Source: a virus | Length of the DNA: 48,870 bases | IMG/VR virus record: IMGVR_UViG_3300043446_001953 | Coordinates: 1-48,870 of that record | Reading direction: 5' to 3' (one strand) | The notes under the pieces: model-generated | The model's database searches: none | What the model was told of the DNA's origin: nothing | Seen by the model: the letters and a program-made list of their open reading frames with translations, nothing else | Translations under genes and position numbers: made by a program | Part shown: in pieces, positions 31,034 through 41,800 of the stretch | How the letters are laid out: each line of letters starts with the position of its first letter | Position numbering within the stretch: the first letter of the stretch is position 1

Positions 31034-31303
31034 ATGAGTAAACCATACACACCCATGTGCATCGCACTGAACAAGGAACTGCTTGCTCGCCTTGACGCCG
31101 TCGCTACGGCTAACGGCGTGACTCGTTCCGACATCGTGCGAGCCGCTATCTTCCAAGAGGTAGCCGTGCAGGAAGCCATCCTCAGCGCAAAGGCGAAAGC
31201 CTCTGACGTGGGTCGCTCCTACATCGCACAGAAGACCAAGGTGGACGAAGGCAAGAAACTCGCCAAGTCCATCGAGAAGGTCATCGCAGGGTACGTCAAG
31301 TAA
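31034..31303 (+). CDS. Ribbon-helix-helix-type early protein (89 aa)
   Basis: Begins MSKPYTPMCIALNKELLARL. An N-terminal strand (MCIALNKELL) followed by DAVATANGVTRSDIVRAAIF gives the strand-helix-turn-helix pattern of RHH (CopG/MetJ-type) regulators. A Lys-rich helical tail follows (KAKASDVGRSYIAQKTKVDE). A CAAACACCAACCAGC leader precedes ATG. It is the last gene before the strong terminator at 31329. A regulatory DNA-binding role is likely from fold alone, and the target is unknown. Confidence 0.8.
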   Translation: MSKPYTPMCIALNKELLARLDAVATANGVTRSDIVRAAIFQEVAVQEAILSAKAKASDVGRSYIAQKTKVDEGKKLAKSIEKVIAGYVK

Positions 31304-31328
31304 CGCATCCAACATGCGGATACGACAA

Positions 31329-31352
31329 GGGAGCCAAGTGGCTCCCTTTTTT
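31329..31352 (+). terminator. Rho-independent terminator of the early arm
   Basis: GGGAGCC (31329-31335), AAGT loop, GGCTCCC (31340-31346), then six T (31347-31352). Two A residues before the stem can pair with the T-run. This is the clearest intrinsic terminator in the window. It ends plus-strand transcription 26 bases after the last early gene and faces the end of the late train. Confidence 0.9.
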
Positions 31353-31430
31353 GTGCCCATTTGAGAGGCTGGCCCACCAACCAAGGAAAGCCATTTAACC
31401 CGCTAGGGCACCTCCCAACATGAGACACTC

Positions 31431-32192
31431 CTACTGTGCCGTCGTCGTATTTGGGGTCAAGCGACACTTCATGTCCTTGTGGGAAATCCAGTACGCCCAA
31501 GAGCCCCAAGCCAAAGCGACCAAAGCCACGCCAGCGGAAGCCCAAGGGAACCAAGCAGACTCAACGACGTCACGGATGACGAATGGGGCGCCACCGAAGA
31601 AGAGCGATAAGCCGATGAGGATGAAGCCACCGCCCTTGCCCTTACCGCCTGTGAAGGTCGAGATGACCAGCAACCCAGCACCAGCGAACGCAAAGACGCC
31701 AGAGAGCATCAGGAACTTGCTCCTGAGGTCTGCCCACTCCATCTCCTTGTGCTTGGCGTCCAAGGCTGTCTTCAAGTCCCTGTTCTGCCTATCTAGGTCG
31801 TCCACCATGCCGTAAAGGGCTGTGGTCTCGGCGTCTACCCTCTCTGCCCTCTCCTGCTCGGCTTTGAGGGCTTTGTCGTCCTGCATAGCCTTGGCGTACC
31901 GCTCCAAGCCTTCCTTGGTAGCCTTGCGGATGCCAGCCAGCCTGTCAGCCGTAAGGACGACCAGAGCCTTGCCCTTGCCGTCGATGTGCTCCTTGGCGAC
32001 TGTGAGGGCTGATGCGCCCTCTTCGGCTTCACGTTCCAGTTTCTCCACGTACTCGTCCTTCTTGGCGTTGTCCACGACCTTGACCTCTGGGAGGTCAATG
32101 GACGGACAGCCAGTTAGAAGAGCAACGAGCCCAACACAAGACCAGCGAAGAAGGAACCTGCGAAGAGGACCTTGTACTTGTGGTTCGTCCAT
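31431..32192 (-). CDS. Lipobox-containing spanin-like membrane protein (253 aa)
   Basis: An N-terminal signal with lipobox LVALLTGC (Cys at residue 28) predicts an outer-membrane-anchored lipoprotein. Residues ~45-145 are charged, helical and coiled-coil (VEKLEREAEEGASAL, ALKAEQERAERVDAETTALYG). Then come about three hydrophobic helices: LMLSGVFAFAGAGLLVIS, GGGFILIGLSLFFGGAPFVI and WASAGVALVALAWGSWAYWI. A lipoprotein end plus a C-terminal membrane anchor is the logic of unimolecular spanins, which fuse inner and outer membranes. Classical u-spanins have one C-terminal anchor, so extra helices are unusual. It is the last gene of the late train. Confidence 0.65.
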   Translation of the reverse strand: MDEPQVQGPLRRFLLRWSCVGLVALLTGCPSIDLPEVKVVDNAKKDEYVEKLEREAEEGASALTVAKEHIDGKGKALVVLTADRLAGIRKATKEGLERYAKAMQDDKALKAEQERAERVDAETTALYGMVDDLDRQNRDLKTALDAKHKEMEWADLRSKFLMLSGVFAFAGAGLLVISTFTGGKGKGGGFILIGLSLFFGGAPFVIRDVVESAWFPWASAGVALVALAWGSWAYWISHKDMKCRLTPNTTTAQ

Positions 32193-32198
32193 AGGTAG

Positions 32199-32540
32199 TT
32201 AGCGATTTCCTTTAGTTTTTCCATAGATGCGTATGTAGTTTCTACCTACGACGCCAGCAAGTACAATCAGCCCGATACAGGCAATCATGTAGCAGACCAG
32301 TTCGTAGTTCTGTATGATTTTCTCAACAGTCCGTAGGTCGACTGTCACCTTGTCCGTGGTGATGCCGTTGTCCGTGACGATTGCCACTGCACTGTCCCTG
32401 TCCCTCAAGGCATGGAAGCCGTCGTTGACAGGCGATGTAGCCATGTACCCAGCCAAGCCGACCAAGAACAGGATGGTCGCTTGGACTGCGATGATGAGTT
32501 CAGATACGTTTGCGCTTTGGCTTGGTTTCTTGCGTGACAT
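32199..32540 (-). CDS. Membrane protein with two transmembrane helices (113 aa)
   Basis: Begins MSRKKPSQSANVSELIIAVQ. Helix one is ~13-33 (SELIIAVQATILFLVGLAGY) and helix two ~82-100 (VCYMIACIGLIVLAGVVGRN). A soluble loop of about 45 residues (DSAVAIVTDNGITTDKVTVD) lies between them, with a basic tail. No family recognised. It overlaps the holin-like gene by 41 bases. Location between holin-like and spanin-like genes suggests a lysis accessory (antiholin or second holin) role, by context only. Confidence 0.6.
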   Translation of the reverse strand: MSRKKPSQSANVSELIIAVQATILFLVGLAGYMATSPVNDGFHALRDRDSAVAIVTDNGITTDKVTVDLRTVEKIIQNYELVCYMIACIGLIVLAGVVGRNYIRIYGKTKGNR

Positions 32541-32847
32541 GGTTGAGGAGTCTCCTTCTTGCGATTTCTACGAGTTCTGGTGCGCAAGTACCGCACAAGG
32601 AATAGAACAGGGCTTCGTGCAACGGCTCGATGCGACCATGCACCACGAAGTACCCGAGCACACCGACGATACCGCCAGCGATGATGCGTCGTATCCAGAT
32701 GACCACAGGCAGGTGCTCGTCCGTCAGCAACAGACGGCACAATGCACCAGCCATACCAAGTATGGACACAATCCAGCCACCCTGCTTAAGGTCCTTAGCC
32801 GCATTCAGCAGGTCGTCATTAGGGGGTTTCGTCATCGGTGTATGCAT
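32500..32847 (-). CDS. Holin-like membrane protein (115 aa)
   Basis: Begins MHTPMTKPPNDDLLNAAKDL. Hydrophobic stretches lie at WIVSILGMAGALCRLLL (~26-42), VVIWIRRIIAGGIVGVLGYFVV (~47-68) and LHEALFYSLCGTCAPELVEI (~75-95), with a basic tail. The pattern GGW..S..G...R.L....+....RR...G...G resembles phage holins of the P21/LydA-like group, which make the membrane lesion for lysis. A shorter start at 32835 (MTKPPNDD) is equally plausible. It overlaps the giant gene's end by 29 bases, or 17 with the shorter start. Confidence 0.7.
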   Translation of the reverse strand: MHTPMTKPPNDDLLNAAKDLKQGGWIVSILGMAGALCRLLLTDEHLPVVIWIRRIIAGGIVGVLGYFVVHGRIEPLHEALFYSLCGTCAPELVEIARRRLLNHVTQETKPKRKRI

Positions 32848-35800
32848 TGCTTGCCCTGTTGGTGAACGTTGCGACCCTCTTCAGAGTCTCTAGGAGCATC
32901 GGGTTAGCCTTCGGCTTCTCAAGCGGGTCACCGCCGACCATCAGGTGGGCGATGCCGTCGATAGCCTTCTTCCTCCATGCTTGCCTATGCTGTTCGGTCG
33001 GGAATCGAGGCTTGAACCTCATCAGCGTGACGCTGGCTACGTCCATGGATGCGATTAACTTCTTAGCCTGTTCGCTCTTCATCGGGATACCGCGCTTCAT
33101 CAGCATCAAGGCAAGAGCGGAGGCGGTGCTTTGGTAGCCAGTGTACAGACCTTTGTACTGCGGTCCAGTAGGTGCGTCTTCGATTTGCGATGCGTCCTTG
33201 CTGATTAACAGCGTCTTCTTTCCTCGTTCCCTAGTCTGTGCGGTGTAGTCCTTGAAATCGGGGAACTGAGACAGTCCGTTCCTAGCATCTTCCGTAGGAG
33301 TTCCAGAGAAGACGCTGATGTTGTCGGAGATGAGTCCATCCTTGGACTGACTGCCCCAGTTGAAAGCCGTCTTGATGTAACCGCCTAATGGTCCGTACTC
33401 CTTCTCGAACATCTTGATGTAAGGATTCCTGCCCCTGTATCTGGACAACTGGGAGTACAGTTCGATGGCATGCTCCTTGTCCCTAGTCCTGCCGATTTCC
33501 TTTGCGGTCTTCGGGTCTAGGAAGATGAACTCACCATCCCTCATGTCCATAACTGGTCGGTCGAACGAGTCCGTGCTGAGCGCCTCAAGAGCCTCCTTGG
33601 ACTGACCAGTGAAGTGGAGTTCCATGTAATGCATCGGCAAGCCATAGTTGCTTGCGTAGCCCCACTTGTTGCCAGCCTCCACAATCATAGCCATCTGACC
33701 GATGTTCATGGCAGATTGGTCGATGAGCCTTTGGTTCTGGTTCTTTTCGCCACCCACCAACTTGCCGTACTGATTTGTGAAGAACTTCGAGCCAGCCTGA
33801 CCATCTGGAGTCTTGTACTTGATTGGCTTTCCGTCAGGACCGAGAAGGTTGGACTTGCCAATGTAGGCGGTACCCATCATCGCCTTGAACCTCAAATCGG
33901 ACGGAGTCGAGAAACTTGAGTTGACCAAGATGATGTGCTTGCCGTGCTCTGGGTGCTCTTCGTTCAGGATTCTCTGTGCGTCCATGAGCATGCCGAACAC
34001 GTGCTTGTCGATGTCACCAGAGGAGCCAGCATGGTCGAAGATGAATCCACCGCTCATCTGCTTTACCTCCTCGCTCGTCAGGTTCTTCAGCCTTTCGTAG
34101 AAGTTGCCATAAGCCCTTTCCTTGATGTCCTGAGGAAGCGACTCGAACAACGCCAGCGCTGGCAAGACTCCGCTATGCGAAGACAACAGCATGTACCTAT
34201 CCTTGCCTACGAAACCAGACGCAATGTATTCGCTATGGTTGCCACGTGTGAAGTGGTGCCTTGCGTCGGTCATGCCAATCTGGTCGTAACCTACAGCAGC
34301 AGCCTTCATCACAGTGCTATGCAACGATACGTTCCTGTAGATGTCCTCGACGCCGAAGAACATGGACGTAGAGATGTGAGGTTTTTCACCGCTAGAAAGC
34401 GGCACAATCTTCTGCATCTCCTTGATTTGAAGTTGGATGGCATCGAGTTTGGCCCTAGACGTGGCACCGCTGTTGTAGTTAGCCACAGGCAACGCCACGC
34501 TAGCGATGGTCTTGCCTAGTGCGCTGACGTAGTTGCCCCTAGGCATCAGACCATAAGACCAGTCATGCCTGTCGCTAACAGGAATCCTGAAGTCAGGTCC
34601 GTAGTTACCGAAGCCGACCAAGTTTCCGAGGAACGAGGCGTTGCCGTCGTAAGGGTCCCAAGAGGCATTGAACAGCCTTTCGTCGGAAGCGAAATGATTG
34701 AAGATTTCGCTCCTTGCATCGAAGTTGTTGGTGCTTAGCGAGTTTCCGTCATGGAAAAGAGCGGTCAACTTCATGGAGTTTCCTTGAGTCTTGAGCATAG
34801 CCTTCATTTCGTCGGATGCGGCTCGCATAATCCTAAGATGGATTAACTTGTCGGCTCCTTCAAGGTTGTGACCACCGCTCAAGGCGTATTGCTCGATTCG
34901 CTTGTCAACCTCCGCAATAGCCCTTTGAGCAAGCGACTCGAAGTCGAACGTGCCATACTCGTAGTTCATGTTCCAACTTTCGAGTATCTGGGGAGAAGCC
35001 ATTGCGAACGCCTCATCGTCTGCGATGACGTCCATCAACAAAGACCTAATGGTAGCCTCCGAGGAGCCAACCTTTTCCTTGGTGCTCATGTGCAACTCAT
35101 GGAGTGCATGTGCAATCTTGAAATGCACGGAGCGCACCAACTTATCAATAACCCAACTATCGCTCACGCTCTGGGCAATCTGCCTAAGTTCGGCGGTTGC
35201 GTTTCCGTTCTTGGCGTAGACTCCAGCCATTCCCTGACCATCGAAGTCGAACTCATACACAGGAATCTCTGGTTCGCTGATGACAGACCTGTAGGACTCT
35301 GGGACTTTTAGCCTACGACCAGTGTCCTTGATGAACCTGCTTTGGTTGCGCAGTTCCATGACCTTGAATCCGTTCACGAACGCATACATCTCGAACGGAG
35401 AAATCATCTCCATTGTCCTCCTGATTAGACCTCGGTTAACCTGTCTGCTCAAGCCCTTCCTGTTGCCCTTGATTTCTTGGGTGCCTTGTTCGATTGCGTG
35501 TGCGCAAGATTCGGTATTGGCAAGCAGTTTGTCATAGGACTCCTTAAGAGCCACCAGTTCGTTGCTCTTAAGCAAACCTTCGATTTGGGCGAAGTCTTCT
35601 GGTAGCGTCTCAGTTGGTTCGGACGGAAGACCAAACCTCTTGTACTGGAATGGGTCGGACTGGATTTCCTCGATGACGATGAGCGGTTCCCTAGAGGGCT
35701 TGGTGCCAGCAAGAGGATACCTTTCGTCGGTGAAATGGTCTTCGTGGATTGCGAGACCATTGGTTTCGTTCAACGAGATGCCTTCGGTCACACGCAGGTG

Positions 35801-38800
35801 ACCAAGTTGCAACGTACCATGGGGATTGTTTCCGTAGTGACCTGCGTCCCAGACGTTGCCAGCCCTGACAATCCTATCCCTGATTTCCATGACAGCCCTT
35901 GCTCCAGCGATGATTTTGTTGATGCGCTCCTTCTCCGCTGGGTCGAGCGGGGTTTGGGTAAGGGCGGTGAGTTCGTCGATGTACTTCTTGTACTCAGCCT
36001 TCTGCCTAGTGGTATGCTGTTCTACCTGCATGACCTGACTGGTGTAAGGTCCGTAGGTGGAAGCCCAGTCGGAGTGGTCTCTGTCATGCTTGAACAACAG
36101 ACCCATGTTCCAAGCGGCAGATGGGTTTGTAGGGAAGGTGTTACCTAGCGTACCGCTCTTTCCGTAAGGACCGCTTTCCTTTCCGTAGGTGATTAACTGT
36201 GAGTAGGTAAGGTTGGTCATCTCCTGACCGATGGTAGCCAGAGAGTAGTCCCATGGGTCTACAGTGGCTACGTTGCCTAGGATTTCGTTTACAGTCTTGC
36301 CGATTGACTCGACCTTCTTTGCAAGGATTTCCTCCTGAATGGCATGCAGATAGGCAGGTCGGATGGTGATGTTCGGACCAGTCTGCATGTTCTCTGGGGA
36401 CATGTCGGTGCGCTGAAGCATGTAATGAGCCTGTAGAGCCTCGATGTTCTCCTTGAACGTGCCACCCCTAGTGTCTGGCATCTCGTTCACCAGTCCATGT
36501 TCGACCGCAATCCTAGAGAGAGAACCGCTTGCGGCTTCCTCAGCCAACTTGCTCTGTGCGACCACAGTCTCGTCTCCGCTGGCTTTGCCTTGCTCGATTG
36601 CCTGTGCGATTGCATGCAGATTACCGAAGTACCTTTCGGTTGCCGTCTGTGCGTTCTTCGCCAAGTCGGAGATGAATGGGAAGTGGATTCTGCTTGTGCT
36701 ATTATGTTGATGGGTATTCGGGTCAACAGCCGCCCTGATTTCGTGCTCAAGCCTTGTGTTCCTGCTAATCCTCATCGTCTGCGGATACAGGGTGTAGAGG
36801 AACTCGGCAAGTTCCTGCCTAGACAGTTGCTGGTCGTACATGTGGTGTAGCAACACCGCCAGACCGCTCTGCCTGATTTCATCCTTACTGACTTGGTTCT
36901 CCTTGATGTGCTTGAACCATTCTGCACCAGTCATCGAGTGCGGGAACAGGTCCCTGCCAGTCTTCTTCTTGGCGTAAGCGACCACCTTCATCAACTTCGA
37001 CGAGAACTCGAATGGTCCGTAACCAGAGCCGAAGTTCAACTTAGCCCTAGTGAGGTTTTCGAGTTCAGATGGGTTCCTGTCGCCAACCATCAGGTTGGTG
37101 CGGGACGTGGACAGCGCGTCTGGGGTTTCGAGCATCTTGGCTACAGCCTGAGCGTCAGCCTTCTTCTCGAACACCTTGTCCAACTCGCCTACTCGGAAGC
37201 CAGTCCTTGCGACGCTACCGACAATGCCGTATTCGTTTGCTCTGACAGAGGAGAAATCGGTAATCAAAGCCTTAACCATCGGGCTGTTCTCGCCATGCTG
37301 TTCGATTGTCCTGATGTCCTTCTGGGTCTCGTTGCTCATGGAATCCAGAAGCATAGCCAACTCAGCCTTGCTGGTGGACACGGAGAACTTAGCCCTGAGA
37401 GCCTCAGCCTCTGGCATCGTCTTGACCATGACGACCTTTCTGGAAACCACAGGTCTGCCAATCTCGTCCATGCCAGTGACAGTATTGTAGCCGACCAGAT
37501 AGCCAGACACCTTGCCCCTAGCGCCAGCGGTGTAGTCCTTCTTTGGGACGATTGACACGTTCGCATCCGACCTTCCATCCCATGCGTAGTTCTGGAGTTC
37601 TGGTCGGTTAGGGAACATCAGTTCGATTGCGGATGCCTTGTCTCCGTTCATCGCAAGGATGCGCTCCGTGGGGGGCAGGAAGTAACCGCTGTCCTTGGAC
37701 GCAATCATACCGCATAGGTTATCCAAGTCATCCATCAGATGCGGATGCATGGCAGACGCCAACTGTGCATGGGCGCTGAGTTTGCGGTAATGAGCCGAGG
37801 ACGCTTGGGATGTTTCTCCCCTCCTGAGTTTAGCAACCACAGACGAGAACGGCATGACAGACTCTTTTTGAACGACAGGCTGAGAAGGGTTGTCTGCGAA
37901 CTCTAGGGATTCGCCAATCCTGTACCTTTGGGACGAGGAATCCAGATGGGACATGCTTGCTAGTTCTGGGTTAACTCGGACGATGTTCGAGTTCGACAGG
38001 ATGGAATGCATGCCGTTGCCTACCACCAGATGATGGAGGCTAGCCCTGATAGCCTCGATTGGGGTATTGGGTCTGAACGTGACTGTCACGTAGTCAGCAC
38101 CAGTGTTGTGGTGGATAAGACCATACGCACCAGAGACGTGGTCCCTGTTTGATGCGTCCGCTTCTCCTGCAAACACGGCTTCGTACGCCTGATAAGACCT
38201 TAGTGCGAAACCTTCCATGCCCAATGCGGACGCCCTGAAGTCCCTAGTTTGTGCATACCCGCCCTTGGCAATCTGGTTCGAAGCCTTGACGATTTCCTTA
38301 GCCCAAGCAGGACCGCCAACCTTATGGGTGAGGTTATTGAACAAGTCGATGCCTTGAGGAATGCTACCAGAGTTGATGTGTGGGCTGTGTGGAAGGATTG
38401 TATCCGTGTATGGGTCGAATCCGACGCCTTCCTTGATGCTGAAACCTAGGTTGAACTTGCCTTCCTTGAAGAAAGTCCTGTCGGAGCGATGGTGGGTTGC
38501 GTACTTGGGGGAATGGATGTCACCGCTGACGTTGACGACGATGCTTCCATCCTCAAGTTTCTTGAAGGCGAATCCATACTGTGGCTTGAAGCCAAACGGA
38601 GCATGCCTGTAGGGGTCGCCACTTCCTTGAGCAGCCTTCCTCTTGACTTCTGCACTGTATTCTTGGTTTCCAGAGAAATGTGCACCTGTCATTTCGGTCA
38701 TTTCGGGATTGGCAAGACTTGAATAATCAGAGGCTCCAACGCCGATGGACATTGCTCCGATGTTAAGGAGGTTATGGGTGAACTCCACACCACGCCTACC

Positions 38801-41800
38801 AGAAGCGCCCATAGATACCACAGGTGTGCTGAACTCACGACGACCAGACATGGAGAACCTTGCTGGCTCGATGGCTACGTTCCCATTGCCCCTGCTTGCT
38901 AGTGAGGAAAGGTATTCGGTCATACGCTTCCTTACGAACATCCTAGACAAGGAGGTGCCAGCGGAGATTATGTTGCTGTTGGAAACGTTGCTCTGAATCG
39001 CTTCCTGTGTGATTGAAGCGGACCTAGAGTTGGAATCCGACAGGACGTCCACAGGTTGGAGGAAGGTCTGTCCCATGCCCATACCGCTCCTGACCAACTT
39101 CTCCTGCTTCCTGTTGGACTTCTGGTCGAAATGCCTGACGAACCTCTGGTTCTCAAGGGCATGCAACCTCTCACGGAGGTTAGCACCATCGACGGAAATT
39201 TTGTTGTGGTCATAGGTATTGTCGATGCCAGACGAAGCCGCTTGGGTCTCGTCGATTGAAACGTAAGAATAACTTTCCCTGTTCACGAACTGCATGGAGT
39301 CGGAGTGAAGCACTCCAGCGCCGTCCGTCTTGCTCAACGATGCGATTCCTTCTGGCGTGGTGACGTTCTCATGCTTTACGCCCTCAAAGTGGTCCATGTT
39401 CTTTAGAGCCATGACATACGAGAAGAAGAACTCCCTGTTCATGCATGCCAATGCGCACTCCCTGAGGTAGGAATGCGAATAGCCCTCCATCGAGTTGTCA
39501 GATGGGCTGACGTCCTCGTTTAGTCCCTTTTCCCAGAAAGAACCGCCATCCCTAACGTACGTTCCGATAGCCTTCTTGAGTTCCTCCTTGAAGTTTCCGT
39601 TGATGAGTGCGTCAAGGTGGACGAACTCTGCGTCTGGAATGCCGTCAAGGACGCTGAAGGCACTGAGGATGCCGACCGATGCGTCTACATGCGTACCGAT
39701 GGTTCCGTTGGCTACGTTGTTTGCGATGCACGACGCCTGAGTACTGCTCAAGGAATCGACGAAACTTCCCACATCCCTGTATAGTTGTGCAGCCTTCTCT
39801 GGGTCTGCCACAAGTTCTGCGTAGGTGCTCTTGAACATGTCGTTGTACCACTCCCTTTGCGTTGGAGTGAAGATGTCTGCGGTATCGGCTAAGCCATCCC
39901 TGAAAATGACCTGCTTTTCGGACATAGCCTTGGCGAAGAACGGAGCGAACACAGGGGCTAGTTGAGCCATGCTGTGGAATTCGTAGTCACTCATCCCATA
40001 CTCCCTCTCCATGGCAGAGATGTAATGGTTCGAATGGTTCTTCAGCATGTCGATTAACCTGCTGTTCGCACCACCCTGAACTAGGGCATTTGAGATAACC
40101 TGTGCTGAAATGCCCCTTCTTGCGCAAAGTTGGTACAATGCCGAGTGAATGGCGTGGTTACCGCTACGCATCAACTTCCTAGAAGGACGCAACCTAGCGG
40201 AAGGTTGAGACCTCGACCTACCATCGATTCCCCACGGAGTCAGCATGTTAAGATGACCGATTGAAGCCCTAGAGGAATCCAGCATGTTCTGGTAGAACTC
40301 ACGTGCAGTCCTGACCACGTTTCCATTCTCGTCGACGATGTCTCCGTTCATGAGCACGACTCGCTCGTAGTCATTCCTCATGAATGCGGTGCTCATGTCC
40401 CCAAGTTTCCTCACGGACGTAGGGCTCTGTACGGCTGTCTTCTTGCCAGAATAGATGTATGGCAAGTTGGTCAGACCAGCATGGCTCTGGTATGCGTTGA
40501 CCCTGACAGGCTCAAGGTTGGAAACAACGTAGGTGCCATCCTTGGCGACGAACGCATTGGTACCAATCAGGCTCTGGACGCTACGAACCCTAGAGTGCGG
40601 ACCAGCGGTTCCCCTATCCAGACGTGCAATCTCCGTGAGAGCATCGTACCTGATGGAAACGTGAATGGCGATGTCAGACAAGTCCCTGACCTTCTTAATT
40701 AACTCATCATACGTTCCCCTGCTTGCGTCATCTCGGTCCAAGTACGACAACGCAGATACGTATTCATTTGCGATTTTGCTCAGCGCTAGGATAGTCTGGT
40801 TAATCGAACCATAGTGCCTACCGACGCTTTCCATCATGAAGGCGGCAACCTGCGAGTTGGATGGCTCTTCGTATCCGTAGATTGTGTTCGCTAAGTTAAA
40901 AGTACCCCTACCTCTGCTCAAGTTAAGCGGAGTGTCTGAATGCCAGTTGTATTGACCAGAGTCATAGCCCCAAGCGGATGGAATGTGCATGCCTACCGCT
41001 GGATTTTGCACGAACCTTGTTGCTACCATGCTTACGTCTGAAGCAGCCATGGTTCCAAGGGCATTGATGTTAAGGGCAAGCGCACCAAAGGGTCTAGGAG
41101 ACGTTTCGTAACCAAACCTCTTGTTTCTGGACGCTACGTCAGAAGACGGATTCGGGATGTTAGTAGGTAGCATCCTGTCGCTCTGACCATTGCTCAACAG
41201 CATCGCTTCCTGCTTCATCGCCACTTCGTTGAGAAGCACGTCGCTAAGCATGGAAACCTTCATTTCGTTCACCTTGTCCTGCGAGACGTTGACCTTGCCT
41301 TCGTCGATTGCCTTAGCCATCTGCTCGTAGAACGGCTTGATTAGGAAGAGTTTCCTAGCGAACCTTTCGTTAAGTTCGCTAGCCTTTTCATGCATCGCAT
41401 TGATTACGCTTTGAGGGATTCCGTCCATTAATTCCGTAGACAGGCTTGTGAACCTGCTGGCTTCAGCACTTGGGACGATGCCCTTTTCCCTGAGCCTTTC
41501 GCTGAGCGAAGCCCAAGCATCGGCGTCAATCCAATCGGGTCTTGCGCCCATGTTGAACGAAATGCCAGAACCAACCGCCGAGAAGAACTTGGTCCTCTTG
41601 GTGGCAAGTTCCACTTGAGACTGGAAGCCAAGGTCACCTTCCCCATTGAACACCTGTTTGACGATGGACGTCAAATCGCTAGAATTAAACGTCTTGATGA
41701 GACCGAATCCGATTTGCTGAGGATTCAGTTTCGCATCCTTGATTGCATTCATGAGCCTATCCTTGCCGAAGGAACTGCCCATGACGTACTCTGCGGTGAT

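Noticed and set aside
34868-37555. Several plus-strand frames of up to 220 codons inside the giant gene
   Set aside because: All overlap the uninterrupted giant frame, whose third-position-only differences at the contig ends show it is the selected frame.
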